From NCBI GenBank assembly GCA_943787185.1, contig CALSLL010000002.1, forward strand, positions 496,001-560,000: DNA of 64,000 nucleotides, given 5' to 3'. Positions 26,596-36,140 of this stretch are shown one piece after another (within the stretch, counting starts at the first letter, position 1; each line of letters opens with the position of its first letter). Made by a program: the position numbers and the translations under genes. The notes beneath the pieces are model-generated. The model was not told the origin of the DNA and made no database searches. It saw nothing but the letters and a program-made list of their open reading frames with translations. The DNA is from UBA10349 sp003485905 (lineage in GTDB: Bacteria > Pseudomonadota > Gammaproteobacteria > Arenicellales > Arenicellaceae).

Positions 26596-27168
26596 CTATT
26601 CTTCTACTTTAATAACTTCCAGTAGGAGGGTCATTTCCACCATATTGGTGGGTCCAAAGCTATCGATACCGAATTCACGCATATCGAGAGTAGTCGTTCC
26701 TTCAAAGCCAATTCGATAGTCGTCCCATCGGGTCATGCCCTCACCGGCTATAGAGGTTTCAATCGCGATCTCGTTGGTGACACCGTGTAAAGTTAAGTTC
26801 CCATTAACGGTCATATTTCCTTCGCCCTTATCGATTACGTTGGTGCTCGCAAAGGTTGCCGTTGGAAAATTTGCCACATCTAAATGACGCTCATCTTGCA
26901 TATGCTCATCACGAAGGGCATGGTTGCTGTCTATACTTGTAACGTCAATTTCCACCATTACGGAAGAGGCAGAAACATTTTCTGGATCGTATTCTATGGA
27001 GCCGCTGAAGCTCTTGAATTCACCATTTAACCAGCTTATGCCGACGTGTAAAAACCTGGTGTTAATCGAAGAATGACCTTCTTCAATTACATACTTGTCC
27101 GCGAAAGCAGATGATGTACTAGCCAGAGTGACAAGGCAGGCAATCAACGTAGATGTGAGTAATTTCAT
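26596..27168 (-). CDS. YceI-family periplasmic lipocalin-like protein
   Basis: 190 residues: signal peptide ending SSAFA, then the YceI beta-barrel with YVIEEGHSSINTRFLHVGISWLNGEFKSFSG, VEIDVTSIDSNHALRDEHMQ and ATFASTNV. YceI proteins bind isoprenoid or amide lipids in a hydrophobic cavity and are often stress-induced. AGGAT precedes the ATG. Single gene with its own terminator. Confidence 0.93.
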   Translation of the reverse strand: MKLLTSTLIACLVTLASTSSAFADKYVIEEGHSSINTRFLHVGISWLNGEFKSFSGSIEYDPENVSASSVMVEIDVTSIDSNHALRDEHMQDERHLDVANFPTATFASTNVIDKGEGNMTVNGNLTLHGVTNEIAIETSIAGEGMTRWDDYRIGFEGTTTLDMREFGIDSFGPTNMVEMTLLLEVIKVEE

Positions 27169-27249
27169 ATTATAATCCTATAGCATTTATATACGTGGTA
27201 TTAAGTCGAGGTTGTTCGTCGACCAGTCGGGAATTAGGCGGTCACGATA

Positions 27250-28047
27250 TCACTTGGCGTTTAGTATCGCAGCTATTTTTTCTTTAGCAGCAGCCCCCTT
27301 AGATCTCATGCTCTCAATTGCCCCATCAACAAAATATGCTTTCATGCCCTGCTGATATCCGGTTGTTGTCTGGATTTGCTCGTACCATTTGGTCCAAGCT
27401 GGCATGTCTTCCCATAATCCGCCCATAGATAAATGATCGAGACGGGTTATATAGGGACTATACGAAATATCTGCCAAGGTTAACTGGTCGCCTACGAGAT
27501 ATGGAGAGTTTTGTAATAAGCTTTCCAAGCGTCGGAGAACTGCCACAATTCGGATGACTGCTGTATGTACCGCCGGACTTTCGATTCCCATAGCGACATA
27601 ATCACTCCTCGAAAGACGTTTGCCGGCGTCTGGTATTTCGGCAATATATGCTTTGAGCTTTTCTGGAGTATTATACTGCTTGGCTATACGGTCTCGAAAT
27701 GCGATGGCATAGGTGCAAGCTGACACATCCGAATGTAGGTGCTCATCAATAAGCTGCAGTAAAGTGCGAACATCAGACCGCCCTTTGGGGGAGTTTGGCA
27801 TAAGCGCCACTTGGGGATACTTTTCATCCAAGTATTGGCAGATGTTGTTTGATTCAATAATTACGTCTTCGTCGTCAACCAAGATCGGAATTACGCCCTT
27901 TGGATTAAGTTTCATGTGCTCGGGAGAGAAGTTTTCTCCACTGTGCAAATCTACAGATACACCTTCCCAGGACAACCCTTTCTGTTCGAGAACGAAACGT
28001 ACTTTTTGAGTACATGTGGACATTGGGGCTTCATATAATTGAATCAT
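27250..28047 (-). CDS. Glutathione S-transferase family protein
   Basis: 265 residues. The thioredoxin-like domain has IQLYEAPMSTCTQKVRFVLEQKG, the cis-Pro loop LNPKGVIPILVDDEDV and IIESNNICQYLDEKYP; the helical domain ends with YLVGDQLTLADISYSPYITRLDHLSMGGLW. It parallels the GST at 6759 (STCSQKVRMVLWEKG versus STCTQKVRFVLEQKG), so the two are paralogs. Substrate unknown; possibly dehalogenation, lignin beta-ether cleavage or maleylacetoacetate-type isomerisation as in this superfamily. No obvious ribosome site. Confidence 0.92.
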   Translation of the reverse strand: MIQLYEAPMSTCTQKVRFVLEQKGLSWEGVSVDLHSGENFSPEHMKLNPKGVIPILVDDEDVIIESNNICQYLDEKYPQVALMPNSPKGRSDVRTLLQLIDEHLHSDVSACTYAIAFRDRIAKQYNTPEKLKAYIAEIPDAGKRLSRSDYVAMGIESPAVHTAVIRIVAVLRRLESLLQNSPYLVGDQLTLADISYSPYITRLDHLSMGGLWEDMPAWTKWYEQIQTTTGYQQGMKAYFVDGAIESMRSKGAAAKEKIAAILNAK

Positions 28048-28523
28048 AGTTTTGTTAGGAGTAGGTTGATGCTAGAAGTTGGTCGAGGTGCCGCTTAGTA
28101 ATAAGAGAATAGGCTTGTCCGGGGTAACCGGTCTAACTAAAGCTGCAATTAAAATAAACCTGCTAATTTTGAGTAAGGTCGACGATTATCGGCAACTAAT
28201 AGAGGGATGTATAAGATTTGAGCGGTATCAAAAACAAGTTTGGTAGCCATGTTTTTAGAGCTATTTAACATGCTAGTGATGTTTGTATTATCTCGGTAAA
28301 ATATGAAGATATCAAAATTTATCGACAATAATTATTAGCCATTCTTTAATACCGTAATGAATCTAGAAGTCGATTTGAAGTACGCAGAGTTGGTAGTTAA
28401 TTTCTAAGTCTTCTAACGGTAGTCCTCCATGTGGCTGCTGTAAGGTCTTTCCAACTTTTATTGGTGCACGGTATGTGGGCTATCCAATTAACCATATTAA
28501 TAGAAATTTTTCAGAGGAAATAA
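28048..28523. other. Divergent intergenic region
   Basis: 476 AT-rich bases between the leftward GST and the rightward FAH-like gene. No convincing reading frame, RNA or strong repeat was seen; it presumably holds both promoters. Confidence 0.4.
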
Positions 28524-29411
28524 TTGAAACTTTTAACATTTAGGCTGAAAGGGGTGGACCGATTAGGTTGGTTGCTCGACGATGAGCAGACCGTATTATC
28601 TTCGGACCCTAAAGATATGAATATGCCTCAATCTATTATGGATCTGATAAAACGAGGGCCGTACGCCCGAAATCAGCTCACTTCATCTAAATCAACACTA
28701 GAGAGTTTTAAGTTGGACGATTTGAAAATTCTCGAGCCGATAATGCCCAGTGGGATCTTTTGTGTAGACGCTAATTATCCGCGATCTGGTGCCGCTGAAA
28801 CTCGCGAACGACCAGAGTACCCGAGCCTTTTTTGGCGTCTACCGCGGAACCATGTCGCTCACGACCAACCTTTGATGGTACCTACTTCCAGTAATACGTT
28901 GGATTGGGCCGGAGAGTTAGTTGCTGTTATTGGAAAACGCGGTAGGCATATTGAGACAGAACACGCCTTGCACCACATTTTCGGTTACTCGATCTATAAT
29001 CAAGGCTCGGTACGAGAGTATCAAAGTCATACCTCGCAATTTGGTTTGGGCAATAATTTCCATGCTTCCGGTGCTTTTGGTCCAGTGATTGTGACTACGG
29101 ACGAGTTCGGAGACCCTTATCAGCATAAGATCCAGACACATATTAATGGTGAGCAAGTTCAAAATGCAGCAATATCGTCAATGTTGTGCCGGATTGAGGA
29201 AATTATTTCTTACATTTCCTCAAGCACGGAACTTCAGCCGGGTGATATTCTATGCACTGGTACGCCCGGTGGTGTAGGTGTGGATATGAAGCCATCTCGG
29301 TATTTAAAAGATGGCGAGACAATTGAGGTGGGTATATCAGGTATAGGAACACTTTCGAATCCGGTTGAGGCAGAGCCAACAGACCTAAATGCCGTAGCTT
29401 GTAGTTGTTAA
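28524..29411 (+). CDS. Fumarylacetoacetate hydrolase-family protein with altered metal site
   Basis: 295 residues from a TTG start with AGAGGAAA upstream. FAH fold is plain: LDWAGELVAVIGKRGRHI, HIFGYSIYNQGSVREYQ, GNNFHASGAFGPVIV, CTGTPGGVGV and ISGIGTLSNPVE. The family metal site normally has Glu-x-Glu in DYEGEL and Asp in FND-x-S-x-RD; here the first Glu is A129 and the Asp is Q160, leaving only E131. Catalysis by the usual divalent-metal mechanism (C-C bond hydrolysis, decarboxylation or hydration) is therefore questionable. It could bind a ligand without cleavage. Cytosolic. Confidence 0.85.
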   Translation: MKLLTFRLKGVDRLGWLLDDEQTVLSSDPKDMNMPQSIMDLIKRGPYARNQLTSSKSTLESFKLDDLKILEPIMPSGIFCVDANYPRSGAAETRERPEYPSLFWRLPRNHVAHDQPLMVPTSSNTLDWAGELVAVIGKRGRHIETEHALHHIFGYSIYNQGSVREYQSHTSQFGLGNNFHASGAFGPVIVTTDEFGDPYQHKIQTHINGEQVQNAAISSMLCRIEEIISYISSSTELQPGDILCTGTPGGVGVDMKPSRYLKDGETIEVGISGIGTLSNPVEAEPTDLNAVACSC

Positions 29412-29621
29412 AGGCTACCAAGACGGTGATCACATAGTGTTAGGCTGCGTTGTTGAGAGTGTTAGTGTTTTCGCTTTTGAATATTTGTATTCATAGTCTT
29501 ATTAATGGTCTTATCACTGTGACTTTACGGCTGTAGCTTTATATATGCTTCCGCTAATATTAGTCACAGCGCTATCTTTTATCCTCTAACTTTTAGTAGC
29601 ATTTAATCAGGAGTAGTTTCG

Positions 29622-30221
29622 ATGAGTAGAAAATTATTTACCCCAGTTCTTTTTAGTTCACTTGCTCTGATCGCCAGTGTCGGATTTGCGCAATCTGACC
29701 ACGCGTCAATGGATGGTGGTTTACTTGGGCAGGCTATGCAGGCGGATGTGGGATTAAGCGGTGCGGAAGCATTTACTTTTGAAGATGGCGTTGTAACTTC
29801 GGTAAGTGCTACTGACCCCGCCTTTTTAGTGTTACCTGAGCCGTATGGCAATTTTGAGTTAAGCGTCGAATACTGGGCGGAACCTGCCACTAACAGCGGA
29901 ATTTTTATACGCTGCCAAGATGCTGATGCGATTAGCGCGCGTAGTTGTTATGAAGCAAATATTTGGGATACAAACGAAAACCCTGACAACCGCACTGGAG
30001 CGGTTGTTTTATTTGCACCACCCCTCGTTGCGATTGATTCCCTTAGTCAATGGACGACTATGACAATCCGCGCGGAAGATGATCACGTAGTAGTAAGCGT
30101 CAATGGTCAAACTACTGCAGATTTGATGGATGATACCTATGCTAGTGGCCATATAGGCTTACAATACGGTGGTGATAATGGAACGATAAAATTCCGTAAC
30201 TTGGAAGTATCGCCCTTGTAA
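29622..30221 (+). CDS. Secreted DUF1080 (3-keto-disaccharide hydrolase domain) protein
   Basis: 199 residues. A signal peptide ends at GFAQS (about 24). The rest is a jelly-roll of the DUF1080 type: PYGNFELSVEYWAEPATNSGIFIRCQD, YEANIWDTNENP, WTTMTIRAEDDHVVVSVNGQ and YASGHIGLQYGGDNGTIKFRNLEV. The family acts on or binds carbohydrates; at 199 residues this is a minimal single-domain copy. GGAG lies upstream of the ATG. Stands alone; neighbours do not give the substrate. Confidence 0.87.
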   Translation: MSRKLFTPVLFSSLALIASVGFAQSDHASMDGGLLGQAMQADVGLSGAEAFTFEDGVVTSVSATDPAFLVLPEPYGNFELSVEYWAEPATNSGIFIRCQDADAISARSCYEANIWDTNENPDNRTGAVVLFAPPLVAIDSLSQWTTMTIRAEDDHVVVSVNGQTTADLMDDTYASGHIGLQYGGDNGTIKFRNLEVSPL

Positions 30222-30300
30222 ATCCCCTAGGTTTATGAGTGATTCCGGCAAGGTTGCATGCCCTTAGCGGGTGCGAATAAAAAGTACAATTTTGCGGCGG

Positions 30301-30340
30301 AGCAGTCAGACCGTGATTGAATAACGGTCTTGAATTCGCT
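30301..30340. repeat. Hairpin downstream of DUF1080 gene
   Basis: AGACCGT (30308-30314) pairs with ACGGTCT (30324-30330) around a 9-base loop, with outer GGAGC/GCTCC pairing. No T-run follows; it may act as a weak terminator or mRNA 3' stabiliser. Confidence 0.35.
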
Positions 30341-30456
30341 CCGTCCATAATTTATGTGGCCATGGATAGATTGGATACTCGTCAATAGATTGTCGGCGAG
30401 TTTTTAAATTAAATGATATTTCACTCCAACATTATAAATACAGGCATTAAACCAAG

Positions 30457-30954
30457 ATGAAAATTTTCTTACTTCGACACGGTATGACAGCAAGGGCAGA
30501 TAACGATCTGGATCGGCGATTAACTGATGACGGAATTGCGGTACTTAAAGAGGTGGTGGGGCGTCAAATTTCTGAAATGACTAACGTATCGCAAATTCAC
30601 AGTGGGCCAATGGGTAGGATTCAACAAACGGCAACCATCGCAGGTGAAGTTATAGCATATAAGGGTGAGTTAACCGTTAATGAGAGTCTGACCAAGCTTA
30701 CACGGGGTGAAGAGATTGTTGCTACTCTAGAAAGTGTAGACTTATCGGACGGTGATGTATTACTGGTTAGCCACGAATCCAGTCTCTGCAATTTATTGAC
30801 GTATTTGACGAATGAAGATATTTTGATGTCGAACAGTAGTCTTACGGCTATTGAAGTAGAGAGTTTAAACAAGGGGGAGGGCAAGTTGCTCTGGCAGGAA
30901 AGCCCAAACAGTCGGGAAATAAAGAGAACTTCCTCCTTTGTCGATCAATTCTAA
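30457..30954 (+). CDS. Histidine phosphatase-superfamily protein, SixA-like
   Basis: 165 residues. The catalytic R7-H8-G9 is in FLLRHGMTARADND, with SGPMGRIQQTATIAGE and the second histidine in LLVSHESSLCNLL. Size and D-x-D-RRLTDDG pattern fit SixA phosphohistidine phosphatases, which dephosphorylate phosphorelay or PTS proteins. The physiological partner is not evident. Cytosolic, single gene. Confidence 0.87.
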   Translation: MKIFLLRHGMTARADNDLDRRLTDDGIAVLKEVVGRQISEMTNVSQIHSGPMGRIQQTATIAGEVIAYKGELTVNESLTKLTRGEEIVATLESVDLSDGDVLLVSHESSLCNLLTYLTNEDILMSNSSLTAIEVESLNKGEGKLLWQESPNSREIKRTSSFVDQF

Positions 30955-31286
30955 ATTGATTATCTATTCGAACACTTGGAGGTCAGATACCACAAGGAAG
31001 TTAGTCGCTTATATAGAAACTTGTTTTTGATTCACTCCTTACTTGGAAGTTATTAGGCTGTAAATAATGACCCTTCAGATTTGTCGATAATTAAAAATTT
31101 TATGCAATTACCCTAATTAAACTATATTAATGGCATATATAATCGATAATGCGTATGCGTTGAGGGTGCTGATCTTGTTACTTGAGAACTGCTTAACCAA
31201 ACGTCCAATAGTATTCGGTGATGCATGGCACCAACAGTTGTTAGCTCCCGGTACTCCCTTTCTTGATTTGTTTTACGGTGCCTTTA
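30955..31286. other. Intergenic region
   Basis: 332 AT-rich bases between the SixA-like gene and the broken amidohydrolase. I see no gene and no strong hairpin; it presumably holds the promoter of the amidohydrolase. Confidence 0.4.
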
Positions 31287-32282
31287 ATGATTATTGATAT
31301 GCATTCTCACTGGATACCTCTTAATCTAATAGAGGAGTTTCGCAAGCGTGAGATGCCTCCGAGAGTTCGAACCGATAAGGTTGGTCGTGTTTATATAGAT
31401 TAGCCCCGTGGTTCATTTCCGTTGCCAAGCGATTATGGGAATGTTGAGGAACGCCTTAAGTCTATGTACCGGAATGGAATCCACACCGCAGTGCTTAGTA
31501 TTTCAGGGGTTTTTGGTATTGAAGCATTGCCCTTGAATGAAGCCTTGGATATTGCCCGTAAGTATTCAAATGCTATATCAACGTTGCATCTCGAATATCC
31601 CGATCGTTTGTTTGGGCTCGCTTCGCTGCCTATCGCAGATTTAAAAATTGTAGCTGAAGAATTTGATCGAGCATTAGGAGTGCCAGGTATTGTTGAGGCG
31701 ATTTTACCGGGCAATGGATTCTTGACGCTCGAAAGTGCGCAACGGTTTAGGCCTATATTCGATATTGCACAAAAGCATAATGCTCACATATTGGTACATA
31801 CCGGCGTTTTACCAAACGATAAATCGCTTCCACCGAGTGATGATATTGATAACGCGCGCGAACGAAGGGTGACGTTGGATATGCAATCTCGTATCTCATC
31901 GAACATGATAACTTTGTGTATGACTGATTTTTTGCAAGAGTACCCGGACGTTACCGTGCAATGTCACAATCTTGGTGGCAATATACCTTTTGAAATTGAT
32001 CGGCTTGATCATATTAGTCTGGATCGCGAACCAGAAAATGATCCACCGTCGATTAAAATACGACATTCCAATGTGCTTGTAGACTGTAATTCTATGGGGG
32101 CAAGAAATATTGAACGTGCGGTTGAAGTCTATGGTGCTCCTCGTATTGTGTTTGGCACTGATGGCACAGAGTTTGGTGCCGCTTGGTCTACTAATGCGAT
32201 TAATGAGGCAAAAATTTCAGATACCGCTAAGGACTTAATTCTTAACGGGAATGCTCAAAAGATAATCGACAGGCATCGCTAA
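31287..32282 (+). pseudogene. Amidohydrolase_2-family gene interrupted by an in-frame TAG
   Basis: From the ATG at 31287 the frame reads MIIDMHSHWIPLNLIEEF, with the HxH metal motif of amidohydrolases, to a TAG at 31401-31403 (codon 39, after GRVYID). Without any frame change it continues PRGSFPLPSDYGNVEERL and remains open for 290 codons with the remaining motifs: ILVHTG, VQCHNLGGNIPFEIDR and VFGTDGTEFG. Read through, it would be a 331-residue enzyme related to ACMSD-type decarboxylases. A downstream-only product from TTG 31422 would lack the metal-binding HxH. So either a recent nonsense mutation, a sequence error, or read-through. Confidence 0.8.
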
Positions 32283-32419
32283 CTGCATCTTAAAGTTTTA
32301 CCCGAAATATAGTGCTCCTTTTGTCGCCCATGTTTGACCTTTCAATTTGCCTGCATACCGTACTATGATTGTTAGCTCACATAGTCCTACTATATAACTT
32401 CGAAAAACGGGAAACTCTG

Positions 32420-32800
32420 ATGAAAATACTATTTAGTTCGCTGTTAGCGATATCAATGCTGATTGGGTCAAGTGTGCAGGCGCAAGTTCCGCTGCTTCCA
32501 GATGGCGAAACCATGTTGCTGACTGTTTTTCTTAAGCATGATCAGACAATGAATAATTCTCAGCGAGGAGAACTTCTGGAAAAAACTGGTTTTAACGATA
32601 CCTTCCCACCTGAGGGCGTCGAGATCGTTGATCACTATGTCATGATGGGTATTGGTCAAGTGATAGTGTTGCGTATGCCGCCGGATCACTTACGACGGGT
32701 TAATGTGGCGATCGAGCTAGGTGCATGGGGTGCTTACCAGACCGAGTTCTATATTACATACGATTTAGCGGAAGCACGAAGAGCCGCCGCGGCACAATAG
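32420..32800 (+). CDS. Small secreted protein, possible alpha-beta-barrel fold
   Basis: 126 residues from the ATG at 32420 (GGGA upstream). A signal peptide ends SSVQAQ (about 21). The mature part, with MLLTVFLKHDQTMNNSQRG, GVEIVDHYVMMGIGQVIVLRMP and WGAYQTEFYITYDL, alternates strands and helices as in dimeric alpha-beta barrel (YciI/GYD-like) proteins. I do not recognise a specific family or activity. Convergent with the interrupted gene that ends at 32852. Confidence 0.7.
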   Translation: MKILFSSLLAISMLIGSSVQAQVPLLPDGETMLLTVFLKHDQTMNNSQRGELLEKTGFNDTFPPEGVEIVDHYVMMGIGQVIVLRMPPDHLRRVNVAIELGAWGAYQTEFYITYDLAEARRAAAAQ

Positions 32801-32811
32801 AAATCGTGGCT

Positions 32812-32839
32812 AAAAAGTAATACCTCTAACGGTATTACT
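32812..32839 (-). terminator. Terminator hairpin between convergent genes
   Basis: AGTAATACC (32816-32824) pairs with GGTATTACT (32831-32839), loop TCTAAC. On the minus strand the stem is followed by TTTTTA, so it fits a terminator for the leftward gene. Confidence 0.65.
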
Positions 32840-32851
32840 AGCTAGGTTCTA

Positions 32852-33472
32852 CTAGCGACGTCGACGTCTGTCAGGTGGCGGGTTTAGAGGCCTGCAGTCG
32901 TTGACGCCAGTGTTTGGGTCGCACACGTAGACCTGGTCCATATAGTTGAGCCAGATACCCATTTCGCTTTCTTCGGGCTCAAATTTCCAGGCCTTGGAAA
33001 CCGAATATAATTTTTCGTTTTCAAGGATCACTTTATTTAATGTGTGCATGATCGATTCGTCTGCTGAGGTGCAACTTTCGCTCCACTCGACCATTGAATA
33101 ACCATTTTCAGGTTCCTGCTTAATTAGTGCTACATTTTGGTCTTCGCAATTGCTGCGTCCTCCTTGTGTTCTTAGCTCAAACACCTGTCTAGCTTGAGTG
33201 ACCCCTTGAGTGCCTACGTACTGTTCGTAGTGTATCGCTTCCTGCCAGTCTGCAGGTTCCTATCCTTTAGGAAATGCGTAGGTATCTGTTTTTCCATCGC
33301 TCTTTTTGCCAAAGGGTGTCCAGTTAGCGGGTGGTAGAAAAATCAGACTTTCCTCCTCAACATCTGGTATTTGTGGCTGCCTATCGCCTCCGCCCCTACC
33401 TCCACCCATTTGCGCGTTGGCAGTGTTAAATGCAATAAGAACGCTTAGGCTCAATAGAGTTAATCTGATCAT
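32852..33472 (-). pseudogene. Secreted protein gene interrupted by an in-frame TAG
   Basis: Read leftward from the ATG at 33472 (AGGAAG upstream). Residues 1-20 are a signal peptide ending NTANAQ, then a Gly/Arg-rich stretch MGGGRGGGDRQPQIPD and FLPPANWTPFGKKSDGKTDTYAFPKG, and a TAG at 33262-33260 (codon 71). The same frame continues EPADWQEAIHYEQYVGTQG to VFELRTQGGRSNCEDQN and on to a basic tail PPPDRRRRR, stop at 32852. The downstream half has paired cysteines consistent with a periplasmic protein. I do not recognise the family. A Trp (TGG) before EPADW would restore a plausible sequence. Intact apart from this codon. Confidence 0.7.
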
Positions 33473-33725
33473 AGTTATCTTCCTGCTGAAGGATGCCTCT
33501 AGGGCCAAAACGTTTAACCTGAGTTGTTTATTGGGTGTTGCAATTGTGTTTCCGCTAAAAGTTAACGGAGTAGCACGATTGTTGCAAGCTATAGCATATT
33601 CATATTAGCAAACTACATGTGGCCACAATGTGCAGACATTATGGAGCTACTGCTGAGCTATTATAAATCAATGGTGCCCTTGCTAAGCAACTGTGATGTA
33701 ACCATGCAGCGATGAGCTAGCTTGC

Positions 33726-34727
33726 CTATAGATCGCCACGCCGTGATAGCTCAACGTTGGTGCATTCAGCAATAACACCTAGATAACTTTGGTATGCGGA
33801 TTCCCCGATGACGAAAGGGTGTTCGTCGTTGCTTTGTCGGGTCTTGAGCGCGGCAAGTTTAGCGGGCATATTATCGAATATGGGGTGGTTTTGTAGCTCT
33901 ACAGTCGCGCCCATATTGCTGGTGATTTCTGAAAAGTGCGCCACTGAATCAACGTACTGCTGTAATCCTTCGCTAGAAATTCGAGAGGCTATAAGTATTG
34001 TTCCGCCGAACAAGGCAGCTGTATGTTTCGTGTCACCATCACGAACATTAAACACTAACCCTATGGATCCTGGTGTATGGCCTGGGATTAGAACTGGTAA
34101 AACCTCGGTGTTGCCTAGAGAAATTGATTCGCCTTCAGTCACAATCATATCTTCGTTTGGAACTGTCAATGCTCCATCTTCTGAGGCGCGTGCAGTATCC
34201 AGCACGGCCCAGTCAGCTGCCGAGAGCGCTACACGAGCCCCGTAATTTTCTTGTAGATACCTAGCACCGCCATAATGATCCCCATGTCCGTGAGCCACAA
34301 TAACTAACTTTATATCTTCTGGCTGTAAGCCTAACGCTGCCAACCCCGGTAACAGTACCGATTCTTCTTGCCCTCGATAACCGGCATCAATGAGAATAAG
34401 TCCCTCTGATGTTTGCAATGCGTAAACAACGGTTCCGCTACGGCCGATAACAAACAAGTTGTCAAAAATTTGGGTTGGTTCAACGATTGGGCTTTGATTC
34501 GGAGTGCCAACGCTTGGTGCGGGGGCACACAAAAAATCGTATGCCGCTTGCCAATGGGTGCCGGCTGTTTCCCGTGCAATGTTTAGTTGCGCAAATGTTT
34601 CAGCAGACTCTACTGGGGAGGTGGTTTCCTGCGCGCGGCCTTGTGATGTGGCTAGAGTCAAGATTATGGCCATTACGAATTGTATGGAGTTTTTCCGTTT
34701 ATTTCGGCTCGGCATGATGTTTCTCAT
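33726..34727 (-). CDS. Secreted metallo-beta-lactamase-fold protein (subclass B3-like)
   Basis: 333 residues, ATG at 34727 with AGG upstream; MPSRN at 34715 is an alternative. Signal peptide to about residue 33 (SQGRAQ). Zinc motif VAHGHGDHYGG (HxHxDH), IPGHTPGSIGLVF for the third histidine and LQNHPIFDN for the last resemble the THIN-B/AIM-like B3 branch and related periplasmic hydrolases. The VIGRSGTVVYALQTSEGLILIDAG segment is the usual first strand pair. It may hydrolyse a lactone or lactam; resistance cannot be inferred. Confidence 0.9.
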   Translation of the reverse strand: MRNIMPSRNKRKNSIQFVMAIILTLATSQGRAQETTSPVESAETFAQLNIARETAGTHWQAAYDFLCAPAPSVGTPNQSPIVEPTQIFDNLFVIGRSGTVVYALQTSEGLILIDAGYRGQEESVLLPGLAALGLQPEDIKLVIVAHGHGDHYGGARYLQENYGARVALSAADWAVLDTARASEDGALTVPNEDMIVTEGESISLGNTEVLPVLIPGHTPGSIGLVFNVRDGDTKHTAALFGGTILIASRISSEGLQQYVDSVAHFSEITSNMGATVELQNHPIFDNMPAKLAALKTRQSNDEHPFVIGESAYQSYLGVIAECTNVELSRRGDL

Positions 34728-34965
34728 AGTGTGACCTAGATAGTTAATAAATTTAGTTTATCAGTTTATGGAAGATTGTAACTTGAGTCTAAATAAACGA
34801 ATTTATTGGTTTTTTGCATACATTATCGAATAATGCTGCATAAGCATGTAATTTCGATTATAGTCGCGGGCGTCTCAGCAGAATTGAACCGTCTATTTAG
34901 TCAGCTCACTTATTGAGCTTGCGTAAGTTTTAGAAATACATATTTTTACATATTGGTGAACATAA

Positions 34966-36024
34966 ATGAATAAAACCCTGACACTAGCTACGATTTTTAC
35001 TTTACTTCCTGGCGGATTGCTTGCTCATCATGGTACTACCAGCCAGTTTGATGCTAGCAGAATAGTCGAAATTAGTGGCGTGGTAACCGATCTCGGATTT
35101 GTTAATCCACATTCATATGTTTATTTGGATGTAACTACTGAGTCTGGTGAAGTAGTTAACTGGCATTGTGAAATGCGCGCATCTTCGGTATTGAAGCGTT
35201 CCGGTTGGACAGAAGAAATGTTCGCTAATGGTACTAAAGTCGATATTGTTGGAACGATGTCGCGCGCAGAAGACAACGGCTGCTATATTGAAACTATTGC
35301 ATTTAACGGCGGGGAGCCAATCGAACGGTATGCGCAGATCGAAGAGAATCAATTGCAGCCGGAAACTACCCGGCCATTGGTTACTGCATGGGGTGATCCG
35401 TACATTGCCGGAGATTGGGCAGCGAACCAGCGCTTGGTTGGTGCGGTAAGTGGCCCGAATGCAGCACCTCGTCCACCAAGAGGGGGACGAGGACGAGGTC
35501 CTCGGATTGAACTATCGGCGGCGGGTGAAGCGGCGGCGGCTGAAATAGCGAGCGCGAGTGAGGAAGGTGTCGCGGGACGCTTGGATTGCAGTCCTCGAGA
35601 TTTTTTCTCTGACTGGACTTTCGATCAACCCGCGAATCGTATCGAGCAGGAACAAGATCAAATCATTCTCAGGTACGGTTTTATGGATACCGTTCGTACC
35701 ATTCACATGGATATGCCTGAGCACCCTGCGGCTCTGGAACCTTCGTGGGCAGGGCATTCTATCGGTAAATGGGAAGATGGAGTCTTGGTTGTAGATACGG
35801 TGGGATTTAGCGTTGTTTCCAATCGTCGAGGTACACACAGTGAAAAATTTCATGCGGTTGAGCGATTTACTCTCGATTCAGAAAGTGGTGCTTTGGTTCG
35901 AACTTATGTTGGAGAAGATCCGTTGTTTTGGAATCCAGGTCAGCAGCAAACTGGTGAAGATACTGTGTACCTAGCAGACTACCCATATGAACCTTACGCA
36001 TGTGACGATCGCACAGTAGAGTAA
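34966..36024 (+). CDS. DUF6152-family secreted protein
   Basis: 352 residues. Signal peptide ends LLAHHG. The N-terminal domain has the family pattern: AHHGTTSQFD, VEISGVVTDLGFVNPHSYVYLDV, WHCEMRASSVLKRSGWTEE and GCYIETIAF. A Pro/Gly/Arg-rich linker (RPPRGGRGRGPR) leads to a C-terminal domain with RLDCSPRDFFSDW, ILRYGFMDTVRTIHMDM, GHSIGKWEDGVLVVDTVGF and a WNP...YEPYACDD tail. The function of the family is unknown. Paralogs at 53903 and 63588 share the HH, NPH and GHSIG...VVDT motifs. Single gene, 117 bases before the sulfatase. Confidence 0.85.
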   Translation: MNKTLTLATIFTLLPGGLLAHHGTTSQFDASRIVEISGVVTDLGFVNPHSYVYLDVTTESGEVVNWHCEMRASSVLKRSGWTEEMFANGTKVDIVGTMSRAEDNGCYIETIAFNGGEPIERYAQIEENQLQPETTRPLVTAWGDPYIAGDWAANQRLVGAVSGPNAAPRPPRGGRGRGPRIELSAAGEAAAAEIASASEEGVAGRLDCSPRDFFSDWTFDQPANRIEQEQDQIILRYGFMDTVRTIHMDMPEHPAALEPSWAGHSIGKWEDGVLVVDTVGFSVVSNRRGTHSEKFHAVERFTLDSESGALVRTYVGEDPLFWNPGQQQTGEDTVYLADYPYEPYACDDRTVE

Positions 36025-36140
36025 TTATTGTCGTATGCGATAAATCAGGGTGCACGTAAAATTAACTGCTTAATCATCGTCAAGAATTAAGTTCAACATA
36101 GTTGTCACATATAGCTGTTAAATGGCTTCGAGGAAATAAA

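Noticed and set aside
31401..33262. Pyrrolysine or recoded TAG
   Set aside because: Two TAG codons lie in unrelated genes, many other genes in the window end normally, and a TAA lesion also occurs; no pyl genes are visible.
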